Origin: Treponema vincentii F0403
Lineage (GTDB): Bacteria; Spirochaetota; Spirochaetia; Treponematales; Treponemataceae
Assembly (NCBI RefSeq): GCF_000412995.1
Contig: NZ_KE332512.1
Location: 1,689,604 to 1,753,603 of the forward strand
Direction: 5' to 3'
Length of the DNA stretch: 64,000 nt
This document shows positions 35,519 to 45,106 of this stretch, piece by piece. The notes under the pieces were generated by a model. It saw only the letters and a list, made by a program, of their open reading frames with translations, was not told the DNA's origin and searched no databases. Numbering within the stretch: the first letter of the stretch is position 1; each line of letters opens with the position of its first letter. A program made the position numbers and the translations under genes.

Positions 35519-36268
35519 ATGAATTCATATCAAGATGCAAATGCGGCGGTCATTGACCGCTGGGTTGCAGAAGGTTGGGAATGGGGAAAACCCGTCGATC
35601 ATCAAACCTACCTCAAGGCGCAGAATGGGCAGTGGTCTGTGCTTTTAACACCGACAAAACCGATGCCACACGAATGGTTCGACAGCTTAAAAGGAAAAAA
35701 ACTTTTGGGACTTGCTTCGGGAGGCGGTCAGCAAATGCCTATTTTTACCGCAGCCGGGGCGGAATGTACTATTCTGGATTATTCGGAAAAACAGCTTGAA
35801 TCGGAGCGGACTGTTGCCGAGCGCGAAGGGTATCGAATCAGTATTGTGCGTGCGGATATGTCAAAACCGCTACCTTTTGCCGATGCCTCTTTCGATATTA
35901 TTTTTCATCCGGTGAGCAACTGCTATATTGAAAAAGTTGAGCCGGTGTTTGCCGAATGTTTCCGTGTACTCAAAAAGGGCGGCGTGTTACTGTGCGGACT
36001 GGATATCGGTATCAACTATATCGTCGATCAAAAAGAAGAGAAGATTATCAATGCACTGCCGTTTAATCCTCTGTTGTACGAAGCGCACCGCAAGCAACTT
36101 GAAGAGTCGGACTCAGGCTGGCAATTTTCGCACTCATTGACCGAACAAATCGGCGGACAGCTGCGTGCAGGTTTTACGCTCACCGACATCTATGAAGACA
36201 CGAACGGCGAAGGACGTTTGCACGAATTGCATATCCCGTCATTCATTGCAACACGAGCAGTGAAGTAG
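35519..36268 (+). CDS. Class I SAM-dependent methyltransferase
   Basis: 249 residues from the ATG at 35519, after AGGAGGAAG. Motif I is LLGLASGGGQQMP (about residue 62), an acidic loop follows (CTILDYSEKQLE), then PLPFADASFDIIFHPVSNC and FRVLKKGGVLLCG. Methyltransferase type 11. The substrate is unknown. Confidence 0.88.
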   Translation: MNSYQDANAAVIDRWVAEGWEWGKPVDHQTYLKAQNGQWSVLLTPTKPMPHEWFDSLKGKKLLGLASGGGQQMPIFTAAGAECTILDYSEKQLESERTVAEREGYRISIVRADMSKPLPFADASFDIIFHPVSNCYIEKVEPVFAECFRVLKKGGVLLCGLDIGINYIVDQKEEKIINALPFNPLLYEAHRKQLEESDSGWQFSHSLTEQIGGQLRAGFTLTDIYEDTNGEGRLHELHIPSFIATRAVK

Positions 36269-36289
36269 TGTGCGGATATTGCCGCGGAG

Positions 36290-36382
36290 GAAGGTAGGGC
36301 AAATACCCGCTCCGGACTGCGCGGTTCGCTTCCCGATATCAGCGCCTATGATACGATTGTGCTGGGCTATCCCTGTTGGTGA
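36290..36382 (+). pseudogene. Middle fragment of a flavodoxin-like gene
   Basis: An open stretch reading EEGRANTRSGLRGSLPDISA, then YDTIVLGYPCW and stop, which is the central strand of flavodoxins (the YDTVFVGYPIWW pattern). There is no start. Together with the pieces at 24,933 and 34,690 it suggests dispersed fragments of one family. Confidence 0.55.
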
Positions 36383-36415
36383 GGTAGGTTTAGCTTCAAC
36401 CGCTAAATAGCCCGC

Positions 36416-37762
36416 TTAAACTGCTTCGGTTTCCATTTTTCTCATTTCGTTAAGCATCAAAAGCAATCCGCTTACAATCATACTAAAATCTACGATTGGT
36501 TCCGCCCACCAAACGGCTGTCGCTCCAAATAATTTTGGTAACAGGAGTATGGCCGGAATAAATAATACCAATTGTCTAAGCATCACAATCATACCTGCTT
36601 TTTTACCGTCGCCGATTGATTGGAAAAATGTAAGCGTCATAATCATAATTCCATACAAGATAAACGTAGAATAAAACATCTTAAAGTTTATCACACCTGC
36701 TTCAATAATCTCGCTTCTTACACTAAACAATGACAATAATTTTTCCGAACAAAACATTGACGGTATCCATGAAACTGCTGCAAGAATAGTTGCTCCATAC
36801 ATAAAAACCTTCATCGTATCTTTTACTCTTTGATATTGCTTCGCTCCGAAATTTGCTCCGATAACAGGCTGCAATCCTTGACTCATCCCCCATAGCGGAA
36901 TAAAAGAGAACATATACAGTCTCATTGTAGCGGCCATTAAAATCCCCCAATTATCTTCTCCGTATGTAAAGGCTTGCTTAAATAAAAATGTTTGCTGTAC
37001 TGCAAATAAAATTTGCATCATCATCGCCGAAGTTCCGATGCTGAACATTTCACTATATATTGCCTTGTGTTTTTGAATGTTATGGATACCCACAAAAGCG
37101 CTCTTCTTTGCAAAATAATGAAAGGTTAATACGGCTTGTACAATTTGAGATAGTACCGTTGCAATGGCTGCACCTTCAATAGCATATTCTCCCATGAGTT
37201 TCATAAAAATAGGGTCTAAAATAATGTTTAACAGCGCACCGGCTCCCATAATCAACATGGACTGCTTTAATGCCCCTTCACCGCGCATCGTCATATTACC
37301 GGCCTGAGCAAAATTAACGAATATGGAACCAAAGAACACAACTCTCAAATATCTAACACCAAGTTCTTTAATATTCCCTTTAGCTCCTACCAAATCCAAA
37401 AAATGAGGTGCAAATACCAAGCCTAATATTGTGATAATTACAGAAAACAAAACAACCCAATAGCAAAAGTTCCCGAATATTTTGTCTGTTGTTTCTTTAT
37501 CTCCTTTGCCTATTGCTCTCGATAGTATTGAAGCGCTGCCGACACCTATCAAAGCGGATATGCCGCCGTTTATAATTGTCAAAGACATAGATACACTGAT
37601 TGCTGACATAGCGTAATCGCCAATCAGCCGTCCCGCAAATACTCCATCCATAAACGGATACAATCCTATAACAATCATCCCAATTATTCCGGGAATTGCC
37701 AGCTTAAATAACAGTTCTTTGGGACTCTTGGTTAAGAGTTGTGTTTTCATATCTTCTTTCAT
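36416..37762 (-). CDS. MATE-family multidrug efflux transporter
   Basis: 448 residues, twelve membrane helices. Family landmarks: ELLFKLAIPGIIGMIVIGLY at the start, FAGRLIGDYAMSAISVS, and PVIGANFGAKQYQRVKD in the second half. It exports cationic compounds using Na+ or H+. It follows the TetR gene by 22 bases, presumably as one operon. Confidence 0.9.
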   Translation of the reverse strand: MKEDMKTQLLTKSPKELLFKLAIPGIIGMIVIGLYPFMDGVFAGRLIGDYAMSAISVSMSLTIINGGISALIGVGSASILSRAIGKGDKETTDKIFGNFCYWVVLFSVIITILGLVFAPHFLDLVGAKGNIKELGVRYLRVVFFGSIFVNFAQAGNMTMRGEGALKQSMLIMGAGALLNIILDPIFMKLMGEYAIEGAAIATVLSQIVQAVLTFHYFAKKSAFVGIHNIQKHKAIYSEMFSIGTSAMMMQILFAVQQTFLFKQAFTYGEDNWGILMAATMRLYMFSFIPLWGMSQGLQPVIGANFGAKQYQRVKDTMKVFMYGATILAAVSWIPSMFCSEKLLSLFSVRSEIIEAGVINFKMFYSTFILYGIMIMTLTFFQSIGDGKKAGMIVMLRQLVLFIPAILLLPKLFGATAVWWAEPIVDFSMIVSGLLLMLNEMRKMETEAV

Positions 37763-37784
37763 TACATTACTCTCTCTATATGTG

Positions 37785-38375
37785 TTATCTGTTTTCTACA
37801 TCAACGATGTACTGTATCATTGTTTCTTTTATATATTTTTTATGTTTGCTGTAAGACTTTCTCGCACCAAGAACTTCCGAACTTACTATCAATCCATTGA
37901 TATAATTCACTAAAAAACCGTCTCTAAATATATTCGCTTTAATTCCAAGTTGCTTAGCAATTAAAGTAAGCTCATCAGTCGTCTTGCGTTTTAATTCCCG
38001 ATACAATTTTTCCAAATCATCATTATAGTTTTTTGCCTGTAAAAGCAGAGCGTACAGTTTCATCAAATCCGTGTCGGCTAAGGACTTGTCAACTAAAATT
38101 TCACCCATTTGCTGATATTTATCTTTGCCTTGATTATTTTTTAAATACTCGCTTATCAAGCTATTTCTATAATTATTTCCATCAAGCATTAAGTCTTTCA
38201 GCATTTCATTTGTACTTGCATAATGATGATAAACGCCTCCTCTGCTCATACCTATTTCCGTAATAACATCTTCCATCGTTGTACTTTGAAAGCCTTTTGT
38301 TAAAAAACACCTTTTTGCCGCTTCTCGAATTTCTTTTTTTCTCATTTGTCCGACTTTTTGTTCTTCTTCTTTCAA
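37785..38375 (-). CDS. TetR-family regulator of the MATE operon
   Basis: 196 residues from a TTG start with AAGGAG (an ATG lies ten codons in). Helix-turn-helix: KKEIREAAKRCFLTKGFQST, then MEDVITEIGMSRGGVYHHYA. It likely represses itself and the MATE pump through the palindrome just upstream. Its ligand is unknown. Confidence 0.88.
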   Translation of the reverse strand: MKEEEQKVGQMRKKEIREAAKRCFLTKGFQSTTMEDVITEIGMSRGGVYHHYASTNEMLKDLMLDGNNYRNSLISEYLKNNQGKDKYQQMGEILVDKSLADTDLMKLYALLLQAKNYNDDLEKLYRELKRKTTDELTLIAKQLGIKANIFRDGFLVNYINGLIVSSEVLGARKSYSKHKKYIKETMIQYIVDVENR

Positions 38376-38396
38376 AATAAAATTACTCCTTGCTTG

Positions 38397-38458
38397 TTCA
38401 AAAAACCGACATTTATGTCGGTTTTTTGAATTATAGTTCTATTAAAAGTCAGTGTCAA
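38397..38458 (-). promoter_or_regulatory. Consensus promoter and operator of the TetR-MATE operon
   Basis: On the minus strand, TTGACA (38453-38458), a 17-base gap and TATAAT (38430-38435), a perfect sigma-70-type promoter. Immediately downstream is a 34-bp perfect inverted repeat, TTCAAAAAACCGACA-TTTA-TGTCGGTTTTTTGAA (38397-38430). The CCGACAT/ATGTCGG heart is a plausible TetR site, and the T-rich arms could also fold in RNA. Confidence 0.7.
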
Positions 38459-38470
38459 GTACGGATGTGA

Positions 38471-38719
38471 TATACAGATGCCAATACGTCGGGCTATATT
38501 AAACTCGGATCTATCACCGATGCGAAAAATCTGAAAGCGACGATCGATAAGGCAAAAGAGAACGTCTCATTCGTCCGGGCAAAAAGCACGGAAAAAGAAA
38601 AAGGCAGCGCCGCTTTGACACCGGAACAGCAAGAGGTGTATGCTGCTTATGAAGAAATCTGCCGCGCATTGATTGCCAAAGACCGCGCAATAGTAACAGC
38701 CGTAAGGAAGAAATGTTAA
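38471..38719 (+). pseudogene. Gene fragment, unknown
   Basis: Open frame without a start: GYIKLGSITDAKNLKATIDK, then VRAKSTEKEKGSAALTPEQQ, YAAYEEICRALIAKDRAIV. Protein-like throughout but truncated at the 5' end beside the TetR promoter. Confidence 0.35.
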
Positions 38720-38752
38720 TCAAGTTCCGGGTATCAGGTATTCAGTTGTACG

Positions 38753-38965
38753 ATGACGCTGGAAGAACAGGAACGCACCTTGGGTTCGTGGCATCCTGAA
38801 GATTAGATTTTATGGGAGGAAGATATCGTCCTGGTCGATGCGCTGACCGAAAATCTTAGGCGGGTGGGTTTTAAAGTTGCAAGCGTCCTGCGAACCACCG
38901 GCGACGGATATTACGAAAGCTGCATCGGCGCAATCGAAAACAATCAGATTGAGGTTACCGTGTAA
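38753..38965 (+). pseudogene. Gene fragment with one in-frame stop
   Basis: MTLEEQERTLGSWHPED, TAG, then ILWEEDIVLVDALTENLRRV and GFKVASVLRTTGDGYYES to a TAA at 38965. Coding character is evident on both sides of the stop. Family unknown; it precedes the transglutaminase-like gene by 40 bases. Confidence 0.35.
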
Positions 38966-39005
38966 CGGGAGAGGCAAAAAATCGGAATTGCAGGAGGTAC
39001 ATCAA

Positions 39006-39704
39006 ATGGACACATATCTTTGTGAAACAAAAATGCTCGATTATTCCAATCCGAGTATTAAAGCGCTGATACAAGAAAAAAACTGGCGCACGCTTGATAC
39101 GTTTGAGCGCATCAAATCGATATACAATTTTGTGCGTGATGACATTCTCTTCGGTTATAATATCGACGACAATATCAGCGCTTCAAAGGTTTTAAAAGAC
39201 GGGTACGGTCAGTGTAACACGAAAGCCACGCTGTTTATGGCGTTGCTCCGCGCATGCGGTATTCCGTGCAGGATACACGGATTTACAATAGATAAAAAAC
39301 TGCAGCAGGGCGCAATGACGGGCTTTGTGTATAGAAATGCGCCGAAAAATATTTTTCACAGTTGGGTCGAAGTGTATTTTGAAGAGCGCTGGTATGAGCT
39401 TGAAGCATTGATTCTTGATACGCAATACCTTACTAAACTGCAAGCGATGCATAAAACCTGTACTGGCGCCTTTTGCGGATACGGCGTAGGTGTAAAAGAT
39501 TTTAACAAGCCGGTGATCGACTTTAATCGGAACGACACTTATATCCAAAGCGAAGGCATCAATCAGGATTTCGGCGTATACGATTCTCCCGATGAACTTT
39601 TAAAAGAGCATCATCAGCAAATGTCGCCGCTCAAGCGGTTTGCGTATCGGCACATCGGGCGGCACTTGATGAATCGCAATATCAAAAAAATAAGGAACGC
39701 CTAA
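39006..39704 (+). CDS. Transglutaminase-like cysteine peptidase-fold protein
   Basis: 232 residues from the ATG at 39006 with AGGAGG; the open frame upstream is not protein-like. Catalytic triad pattern: GYGQCNTKATLFMALLRACG (Cys), FHSWVEVYFEERWYELEA (His and downstream acidic residue). Members cleave or crosslink peptides; the target is unknown. The 3' end is overlapped by the convergent RelE-like gene. Confidence 0.85.
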   Translation: MDTYLCETKMLDYSNPSIKALIQEKNWRTLDTFERIKSIYNFVRDDILFGYNIDDNISASKVLKDGYGQCNTKATLFMALLRACGIPCRIHGFTIDKKLQQGAMTGFVYRNAPKNIFHSWVEVYFEERWYELEALILDTQYLTKLQAMHKTCTGAFCGYGVGVKDFNKPVIDFNRNDTYIQSEGINQDFGVYDSPDELLKEHHQQMSPLKRFAYRHIGRHLMNRNIKKIRNA

Positions 39705-40004
39705 AAGGCCGCATAATTTTTTCATTAGTTCGTAAATGTCATTTTTTTTGTCTCCATCTCGTCTTATGCCTACAGCCACGACAATAACTTCAACTTCAGT
39801 CTCTTTAACTTGATAAATTATTCTGTATCGTTGTCCAACAGAACGAATGGAGCGATAATCTTGTAAATTGCCTTTCAAAGGCTTTCCTACTTTCAGAGGA
39901 TATTCTTTTAACACCTCGATCTTTTCCATAATCTGCTGTTGAGATTTACCGTCAAGTTTAGTGATAAACTCTGCAGCAATTTGAGTTAATTTTATTGTGT
40001 ACAC
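39600..40004 (-). CDS. RelE/ParE-family toxin with an extended C-terminus
   Basis: 134 residues. The RelE core is clear: IKLTQIAAEFITKLDGKSQQ, LKGNLQDYRSIRSVGQRYRI and VVAVGIRRDGDKKNDIYELM. Normal family members end there (about 95 residues), but here the frame continues some 39 codons through the antisense strand of the transglutaminase-like gene, so the native stop appears lost. It overlaps its antitoxin by 13 bases. Confidence 0.85.
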   Translation of the reverse strand: MYTIKLTQIAAEFITKLDGKSQQQIMEKIEVLKEYPLKVGKPLKGNLQDYRSIRSVGQRYRIIYQVKETEVEVIVVAVGIRRDGDKKNDIYELMKKLCGLLGVPYFFDIAIHQVPPDVPIRKPLERRHLLMMLF

Positions 40005-40264
40005 ATTAGACCTGCCTTGAATGTGTCAAAATCTACAAGTTTGTTTTCATTTATCTGTTTAATTCCCATAGACAGGTCTTTTGACAATTGTTCGTCTGCC
40101 AGTATTTCCAAAGTTTCCTGAATACACTCATAGGTATCCCAGCGAAGCAAAGCAAATACTTCTTTGCCATGATTAGTAATAGAGATTGTATCATCATAAT
40201 CCATCGTATTTTCGAGTGATGTGATTTTCTTTCTTGTCTCCGTTATGGTCATAGTTGAAATCAT
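39992..40264 (-). CDS. Phd/YefM-family antitoxin
   Basis: 90 residues: TMTITETRKKITSLENTMDY followed by ISITNHGKEVFALLRWDTYE is the Phd/YefM DNA-binding half, and the acidic C-terminus (NENKLVDFDTFKAGL) would embrace the toxin. First gene of the TA operon; preceded by AT-rich promoter sequence with TGTACAC-like repeats near 40,285-40,305. Confidence 0.88.
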   Translation of the reverse strand: MISTMTITETRKKITSLENTMDYDDTISITNHGKEVFALLRWDTYECIQETLEILADEQLSKDLSMGIKQINENKLVDFDTFKAGLMCTQ

Positions 40265-40319
40265 AAAAACCTCCTATTTGCTTATAATGTACACTATTTT
40301 GTACAAAAACAACAATTAC

Positions 40320-41273
40320 CTATTTTGGCAGCAACAGCATAACAACAGGAATCAGCACAATGAATAAAATGGTGCTTGTTGTCACAACGTTCGTTGCATA
40401 CTCTATATCGCCATTGCCTTCATCGGCCAATATAGGCAGTACTGTTAGCGCCGGTACCGCAGTCTGAACAATTAATGTCCGGCGTAAAACGCTGTCGATT
40501 GTCATTCCTGTCTTGGCGGAAGCAAATATAATAAATGCCATCACAAGTGGACTTAATATAAATTTTCCAAGGAGCGCCGTCACGGTATCCCTATCGAAAT
40601 GAATGCTCTTTAAGCCGGCCTTCGATAAAACAACCCCGATATAGATCAGCGAGAGCGGTGTTACAAGATTCCCGAGATAAGTAAAAGTCGCCATTATCAT
40701 CGCAGGAATTGTAATCCCCGATAATAAAACGGCGATTGCAATGATGAATCCGATGATAGGCGGGGATAAAATCTTTTTGAGGTTGATTTTCCTGCGGGAA
40801 AGGCTGTCCGCTTTAGAATCGTTCGCAATAAGGATGGAACCTATCGTCCATGTCGATATCGTGTTCAATACGTAATATACAAGAAAATATTTGACTGCAG
40901 CATCTCCAAACAGTGCTTCGTTTAGGGGCATTCCGATAAAAATCGTATTGGCATTTACAATAGTGTTGACAAATATCCCGCGCCTCCCCTTCGGGATCTT
41001 TGTAACCTTCATGAGAAAAAAAGCAAATACATAATTCACTACAAATGCGGCAGCCCCGATTAACAGAGGAAGCGCAAGCGTTTTTAGTTCGGCTACAGTT
41101 AGGTTTTTTGTGACGGAAATAAAAACGGAGGCCGGTAATGCGATGTTCATTACGAGATAGGATACATTCGTATTGAAGCCGTCATCAATTCTTTTTTTCT
41201 GATGAATAAGGTATCCGATTAAAATCAAAATTATAATCGGCATAATGCTTTTTACGACATCAACAATTACCAT
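40320..41273 (-). CDS. AEC-family carrier, probable malate permease
   Basis: 317 residues, about ten membrane helices. AEC features: IGYLIHQKKRIDDGFNTNVS, YLVMNIALPASVF, and FILSPLVMAFIIF in the second half. It follows the malolactic-type enzyme on the same strand with a 47-base gap. The pairing with that gene mirrors mleP, so malate import with lactate export is inferred. Confidence 0.82.
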   Translation of the reverse strand: MVIVDVVKSIMPIIILILIGYLIHQKKRIDDGFNTNVSYLVMNIALPASVFISVTKNLTVAELKTLALPLLIGAAAFVVNYVFAFFLMKVTKIPKGRRGIFVNTIVNANTIFIGMPLNEALFGDAAVKYFLVYYVLNTISTWTIGSILIANDSKADSLSRRKINLKKILSPPIIGFIIAIAVLLSGITIPAMIMATFTYLGNLVTPLSLIYIGVVLSKAGLKSIHFDRDTVTALLGKFILSPLVMAFIIFASAKTGMTIDSVLRRTLIVQTAVPALTVLPILADEGNGDIEYATNVVTTSTILFIVLIPVVMLLLPK

Positions 41274-41320
41274 AACCGCCCCCGATTGTTCGTATAAGCC
41301 TCGTTCGTATCGATCGTGCT

Positions 41321-42949
41321 TTAATACTCCGGCTTCCAGATACAGCTTTTGACCGTTTTTTCCACGTCATCCGTTGCAACGCGGTTTAATTTTTGACGGA
41401 CGGCACACGAAGCAACTGCGACGGCAACCGCTTCGGAAAATTCCGTCAGCCGCGCTACCGGAGGCAAAACCGCTTCTCCGGGTTTTCCGGTTTCAAGAAA
41501 TGCTCCAAGCGAGTGTGCGGCTGCCGAGATCATTTCATCTGTCATCAGCTTTGAATTTACCGCGATACTGCCTAATCCCAATCCCGGATAAATCAGCGCA
41601 TTATTTGCCTGCCCGATTGTGTACGTGACGCCCTTGTATTCCACCGGATCGGCAGGAATTCCCGTTGCCACCATTGCGCGGCCATCCGACCAATGAATTA
41701 AGTCTGAAGCCGTAGCTTCAGCCAGCTCTGTAGGATTACTGAGCGGGAAAATAATCGGATGTTCACACCATGATGCCATAGCGCGGACAATTTCTTCCGT
41801 AAAGGTTCCCGGCGTTGTCGATGTTCCCACAAGAATCGTCGGACGTATTGCCATAACAGCTTTTGTAAGAGAGGTAAGGCTTGCCGTATCGGCAAATTCG
41901 CTGCGTTTCCGCGCAAACGGTTTCTGTTCAGGCGTCAGATCATCCATGTCGTCAAACAAGAGCCCTTGCTTATCTACCATATAAAAGTGCTTGCGGGCTT
42001 CCTCTTCAGAAAGACCTTGCGCAACCATTTCTCTGAAAATACGATCCGTGATTCCGGCTCCTGCCGTTCCCGCACCGAAGCATAGATATATCTGCTCTGT
42101 AAGCTTCTGTCCGTTGATTTTCATGGCGCCGAGGATTCCCGCAAGTGTAATGATACCGGTTCCCTGACAGTCATCATTGAATACGGGGAATGTTTTGCGG
42201 TATGTCTGCAGAACCTTTGCAGCATTCGATCTGCCGAAGTCTTCAAAGTGAAGGTATAAGTCTGGGAAAAGCCGTTCCGCCGTCATTACAAATTGATCGA
42301 TGAATCGGTAATAGGTATCTCCATATATTCTTTTGTGATGATTGCCCAGATAGAGCGGATCATTCAGCAGCGTGTCTCTATTTGTTCCACAATCCAGCAC
42401 AACCGGCAGCACCGATTTCGGGTCAATTCCAGCAGCAGCAGTATAGACCATCAGCTTTCCTACGGAGATATCAACGCCATTCGTTCCCCAATCACCGATA
42501 CCGAGTATACCCTCTGCGTCTGTAGCAACGATAAGTTTGATGTGTCTGTCAGCGGCGGCATGACGAAGCGCATCTTCAATTTGCTCAGGAGAATCAATCG
42601 ACAGGAAAGCTGCACCCTGCGTATCGACAAACTGCTCGCTATACTGCTCGATACTTTCTGCGATAACCGGATCATAAACAATCGGCATCAACTCTACAAT
42701 ATGTTCATGGAATACGTGATAGAAAAGTGTTCGGTTGTGATTGAAGATATCCATAAGGAATCTTCTTTTTTCTATTCTGGAAGTTTTCCGTTCCATCTGG
42801 CGGTAGATTCTGTCGGCTTGCGTTTCAATATCGTCAACACAGGGAGGAAGTAAACCTTCCAGATGATACTGTTTCCTTTCTTTCGCGGAGAATGCTGTTC
42901 CTTTATTCAGAAACGCATCATTGATAAGGTCATAGCCATATTTTTCCAT
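41321..42949 (-). CDS. Malolactic/NAD-dependent malic enzyme
   Basis: 542 residues, full length for the family. Visible: [60 protein letters not shown] and NAD-binding [10 protein letters not shown]. It decarboxylates L-malate to lactate (malolactic) or pyruvate (malic); the AEC permease next to it favours the malolactic type. Promoter-like AT-rich sequence lies at 42,980-43,020. Confidence 0.88.
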   Translation of the reverse strand: MEKYGYDLINDAFLNKGTAFSAKERKQYHLEGLLPPCVDDIETQADRIYRQMERKTSRIEKRRFLMDIFNHNRTLFYHVFHEHIVELMPIVYDPVIAESIEQYSEQFVDTQGAAFLSIDSPEQIEDALRHAAADRHIKLIVATDAEGILGIGDWGTNGVDISVGKLMVYTAAAGIDPKSVLPVVLDCGTNRDTLLNDPLYLGNHHKRIYGDTYYRFIDQFVMTAERLFPDLYLHFEDFGRSNAAKVLQTYRKTFPVFNDDCQGTGIITLAGILGAMKINGQKLTEQIYLCFGAGTAGAGITDRIFREMVAQGLSEEEARKHFYMVDKQGLLFDDMDDLTPEQKPFARKRSEFADTASLTSLTKAVMAIRPTILVGTSTTPGTFTEEIVRAMASWCEHPIIFPLSNPTELAEATASDLIHWSDGRAMVATGIPADPVEYKGVTYTIGQANNALIYPGLGLGSIAVNSKLMTDEMISAAAHSLGAFLETGKPGEAVLPPVARLTEFSEAVAVAVASCAVRQKLNRVATDDVEKTVKSCIWKPEY

Positions 42950-43105
42950 ACGTGTTCCTCCATATTGCCGTTGTGGTTATCTGATTTTCTACTATAATAG
43001 AATATACCACCCTAGTTCGGAGTATAGCATAGATACGGAGTGTTGGATAGGTTAGTTTTTTTAACAAATCAGCAAAGAACCGGATAAGAAGATTCAAAGA
43101 TTTTT

Positions 43106-43222
43106 TCAAGCTTTGTAGAAACAGCAGAGTTCTTCCATAAGTATATTCCTTCCGTAGTCCTCAGAGAAGACCTTGTACTTGCCAGGTCTATAGCCTTCGG
43201 CTAAAATGTAATCACAATACAT
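43106..43222 (-). pseudogene. Short C-terminal remnant
   Basis: A 38-codon minus frame: MYCDYILAEGYRPGKYKVFS, then EDYGRNILMEELCCFYKA. Protein-like but too short to assign; it overlaps the promoter region of the DUF4143 gene. It may instead be a real small protein. Confidence 0.3.
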
Positions 43223-43242
43223 ATTAGCCGAAAGGAGCCCGT

Positions 43243-44466
43243 ATGCGTTATATTTCCAGAAGTTTGGAAAAGATAGTCTTAGAGGTAACAAAAGAATATC
43301 CGGTAGTATTGGTAACAGGCCCAAGACAGGTTGGGAAAACCACCATGCTTCAAAAGTTGATGGAGAATACAGACAGAGACTATGTGTCGCTCGATGATTT
43401 GCATGAGAGAGCTCTTGCAAAGACCGATCCGGAACTGTTTTTGCAGCTGCATAAGCCGCCCGTACTGATCGATGAAGTGCAGTATGCGCCTGAATTATTC
43501 ACCTATATAAAAATATATGCGGATAAAAACCGCAGCAACGGTGATTTCTGGCTTACCGGTTCTCAAGCTTTTAAGCTGATGCAGGGAATTCAGGAGTCAT
43601 TGGCAGGAAGAGTAGCGGTGCTCTCATTAGCCTCGTTATCGCAGGCAGAGATTTACGGAAATAGACTTGAGCCGTTTGTACTCGATATGAAAAAACTTTC
43701 CGCACGGAGCAGAGAGCGAAAACCTGCAAATGTCGGAGAAATTTTTGACAGAATATATAAAGGCTCCATGCCTGCGGTTATAAGCGGTCAAAATAAGAAC
43801 ACTCACATTTTTTACAGCAGTTATGTAACAACATATATTGAAAGAGATGTAAGAGCGCTTTCGGATTCGATTGACTCTTTAAAATTTTTGCGGTTTATAA
43901 CTGCCGTTGCCGCACGGTGCGGACAGCTGCTCAATATCGCCGACATAGCACGGGATGCGGACATTAATCAAAAGCAGGTGAAGGGCTGGCTGGGTATTCT
44001 TGAAACGTTAGGAATTATTTTTTACTTACACCCTTATTCAAATAATATGTTAAAGCGCCTCGTAAAAACTCCCAAGCTGTATTTTTATGATACGGGATTA
44101 GTCTGCTATCTGACAAAGTGGGGCAGTGCGGAAACGCTGGAAAGCGGCGCTATGAACGGAGCCATACTTGAAAATTATGTTGTTTCCGAAATAATGAAAA
44201 CATATCTCAATAACGGTAAAGCGCCCTTTATGTATTATTATCGGGACAAAGATGCGAAAGAAATCGATATCGTATTAGAGCATGACGGCGTACTTAATCC
44301 GATAGAAATTAAGAAATCCGCAAATCCGGGTTCCGAGCTTGTCAAAGTATTCAGCTTACTGGATAATGCTTCTATTCCGCGTTCTAAAGGCGCGGTAATC
44401 TGCATGAAACCGGAGCTTTCGGCAATTGATAGGGAAAACTACATCGTGCCGGTTTGGGTGATTTGA
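43243..44466 (+). CDS. AAA ATPase with C-terminal DUF4143
   Basis: 407 residues. Walker A is VTGPRQVGKTTMLQKL near residue 26, Walker B-like PVLIDEVQYAPELF, sensor GDFWLTGSQAFKLM. The C-terminal DUF4143 nuclease-like part has YYYRDKDAKEIDIVLEHDGV and PIEIKKSA, a PD-(D/E)XK-like pattern. These ATPases are abundant in Treponema and of unknown role. Single gene. Confidence 0.9.
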   Translation: MRYISRSLEKIVLEVTKEYPVVLVTGPRQVGKTTMLQKLMENTDRDYVSLDDLHERALAKTDPELFLQLHKPPVLIDEVQYAPELFTYIKIYADKNRSNGDFWLTGSQAFKLMQGIQESLAGRVAVLSLASLSQAEIYGNRLEPFVLDMKKLSARSRERKPANVGEIFDRIYKGSMPAVISGQNKNTHIFYSSYVTTYIERDVRALSDSIDSLKFLRFITAVAARCGQLLNIADIARDADINQKQVKGWLGILETLGIIFYLHPYSNNMLKRLVKTPKLYFYDTGLVCYLTKWGSAETLESGAMNGAILENYVVSEIMKTYLNNGKAPFMYYYRDKDAKEIDIVLEHDGVLNPIEIKKSANPGSELVKVFSLLDNASIPRSKGAVICMKPELSAIDRENYIVPVWVI

Positions 44467-44500
44467 AATTTGTAGAATGTGTTATCAAAAGGGGATATTT

Positions 44501-44569
44501 ATGAGAATATGCCAAAGCTGCGGAATGCTGCACAATAACAATCCGCAAACGCCGGAAGAAATAAGATAA
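44501..44569 (+). pseudogene. Truncated zinc-ribbon gene
   Basis: A 22-codon frame, MRICQSCGMLHNNNPQTPEE, matching only the first CxxC knuckle of small zinc-ribbon proteins. The rest is gone; it lies 14 bases before the ClbS-like gene. Confidence 0.45.
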
Positions 44570-44583
44570 GGAGAACTAACTCT

Positions 44584-45096
44584 ATGCCGAGACCTACAAC
44601 AAAAGAAGATTTAATCAAAGCTGCAAATGAGCAGTTTGCAAAACTGTGGACATTAATCGACGGAATGACTGACGAAGAAAAATCCGCCGATATTGTTCCG
44701 AACGATCGCGATAAAAACGTACGCGATATTTTGGTCCATCTGTATGAATGGCATTGCCTTTTGCTGAATTGGATACAGTCCAACACAAACGGAAAGCCTG
44801 CCCCTTTTTTACCGGCGTCCTATAATTGGAAAACCTATCCGCAGATGAATATCGAATTTTGGGAAAAACACCAAACTACGCCATATACCGACGCCGAAGC
44901 AATGCTTAAAAAAACGCACAAGGAAGCAATGGATATCATCGAAGCTTTTTCTAATGAAGAACTTTTTACCAAGAAAGTTTTCGATTGGACGGGAACAACT
45001 TCGCTCGGCAGCTACTGTGTTTCCGCAACATCGAGCCATTACGATTGGGCAACCAAGGATATTAAAAAAGCGCTGAAGAAGTGGAGGGAGAAATAG
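44584..45096 (+). CDS. ClbS/DfsB family four-helix-bundle protein
   Basis: 170 residues beginning MPRPTTKEDLIKAANEQFAK, with DRDKNVRDILVHLYEWHCLL and the ending SATSSHYDWATKDIKKAL. It is a full-length relative of the cassette gene at 6325. Its last about 150 bases are repeated nearly identically at 46,921-47,067. Followed by the radical SAM gene after ten bases. Confidence 0.85.
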   Translation: MPRPTTKEDLIKAANEQFAKLWTLIDGMTDEEKSADIVPNDRDKNVRDILVHLYEWHCLLLNWIQSNTNGKPAPFLPASYNWKTYPQMNIEFWEKHQTTPYTDAEAMLKKTHKEAMDIIEAFSNEELFTKKVFDWTGTTSLGSYCVSATSSHYDWATKDIKKALKKWREK

Positions 45097-45106
45097 CCGT
45101 ATTCGT

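Noticed and set aside
38397..38430. Rho-independent terminator of the fragment at 38.5 kb
   Set aside because: A consensus -35/-10 promoter directly abuts the palindrome and the TetR gene starts 22 bases later, so an operator is more likely; termination cannot be fully excluded.
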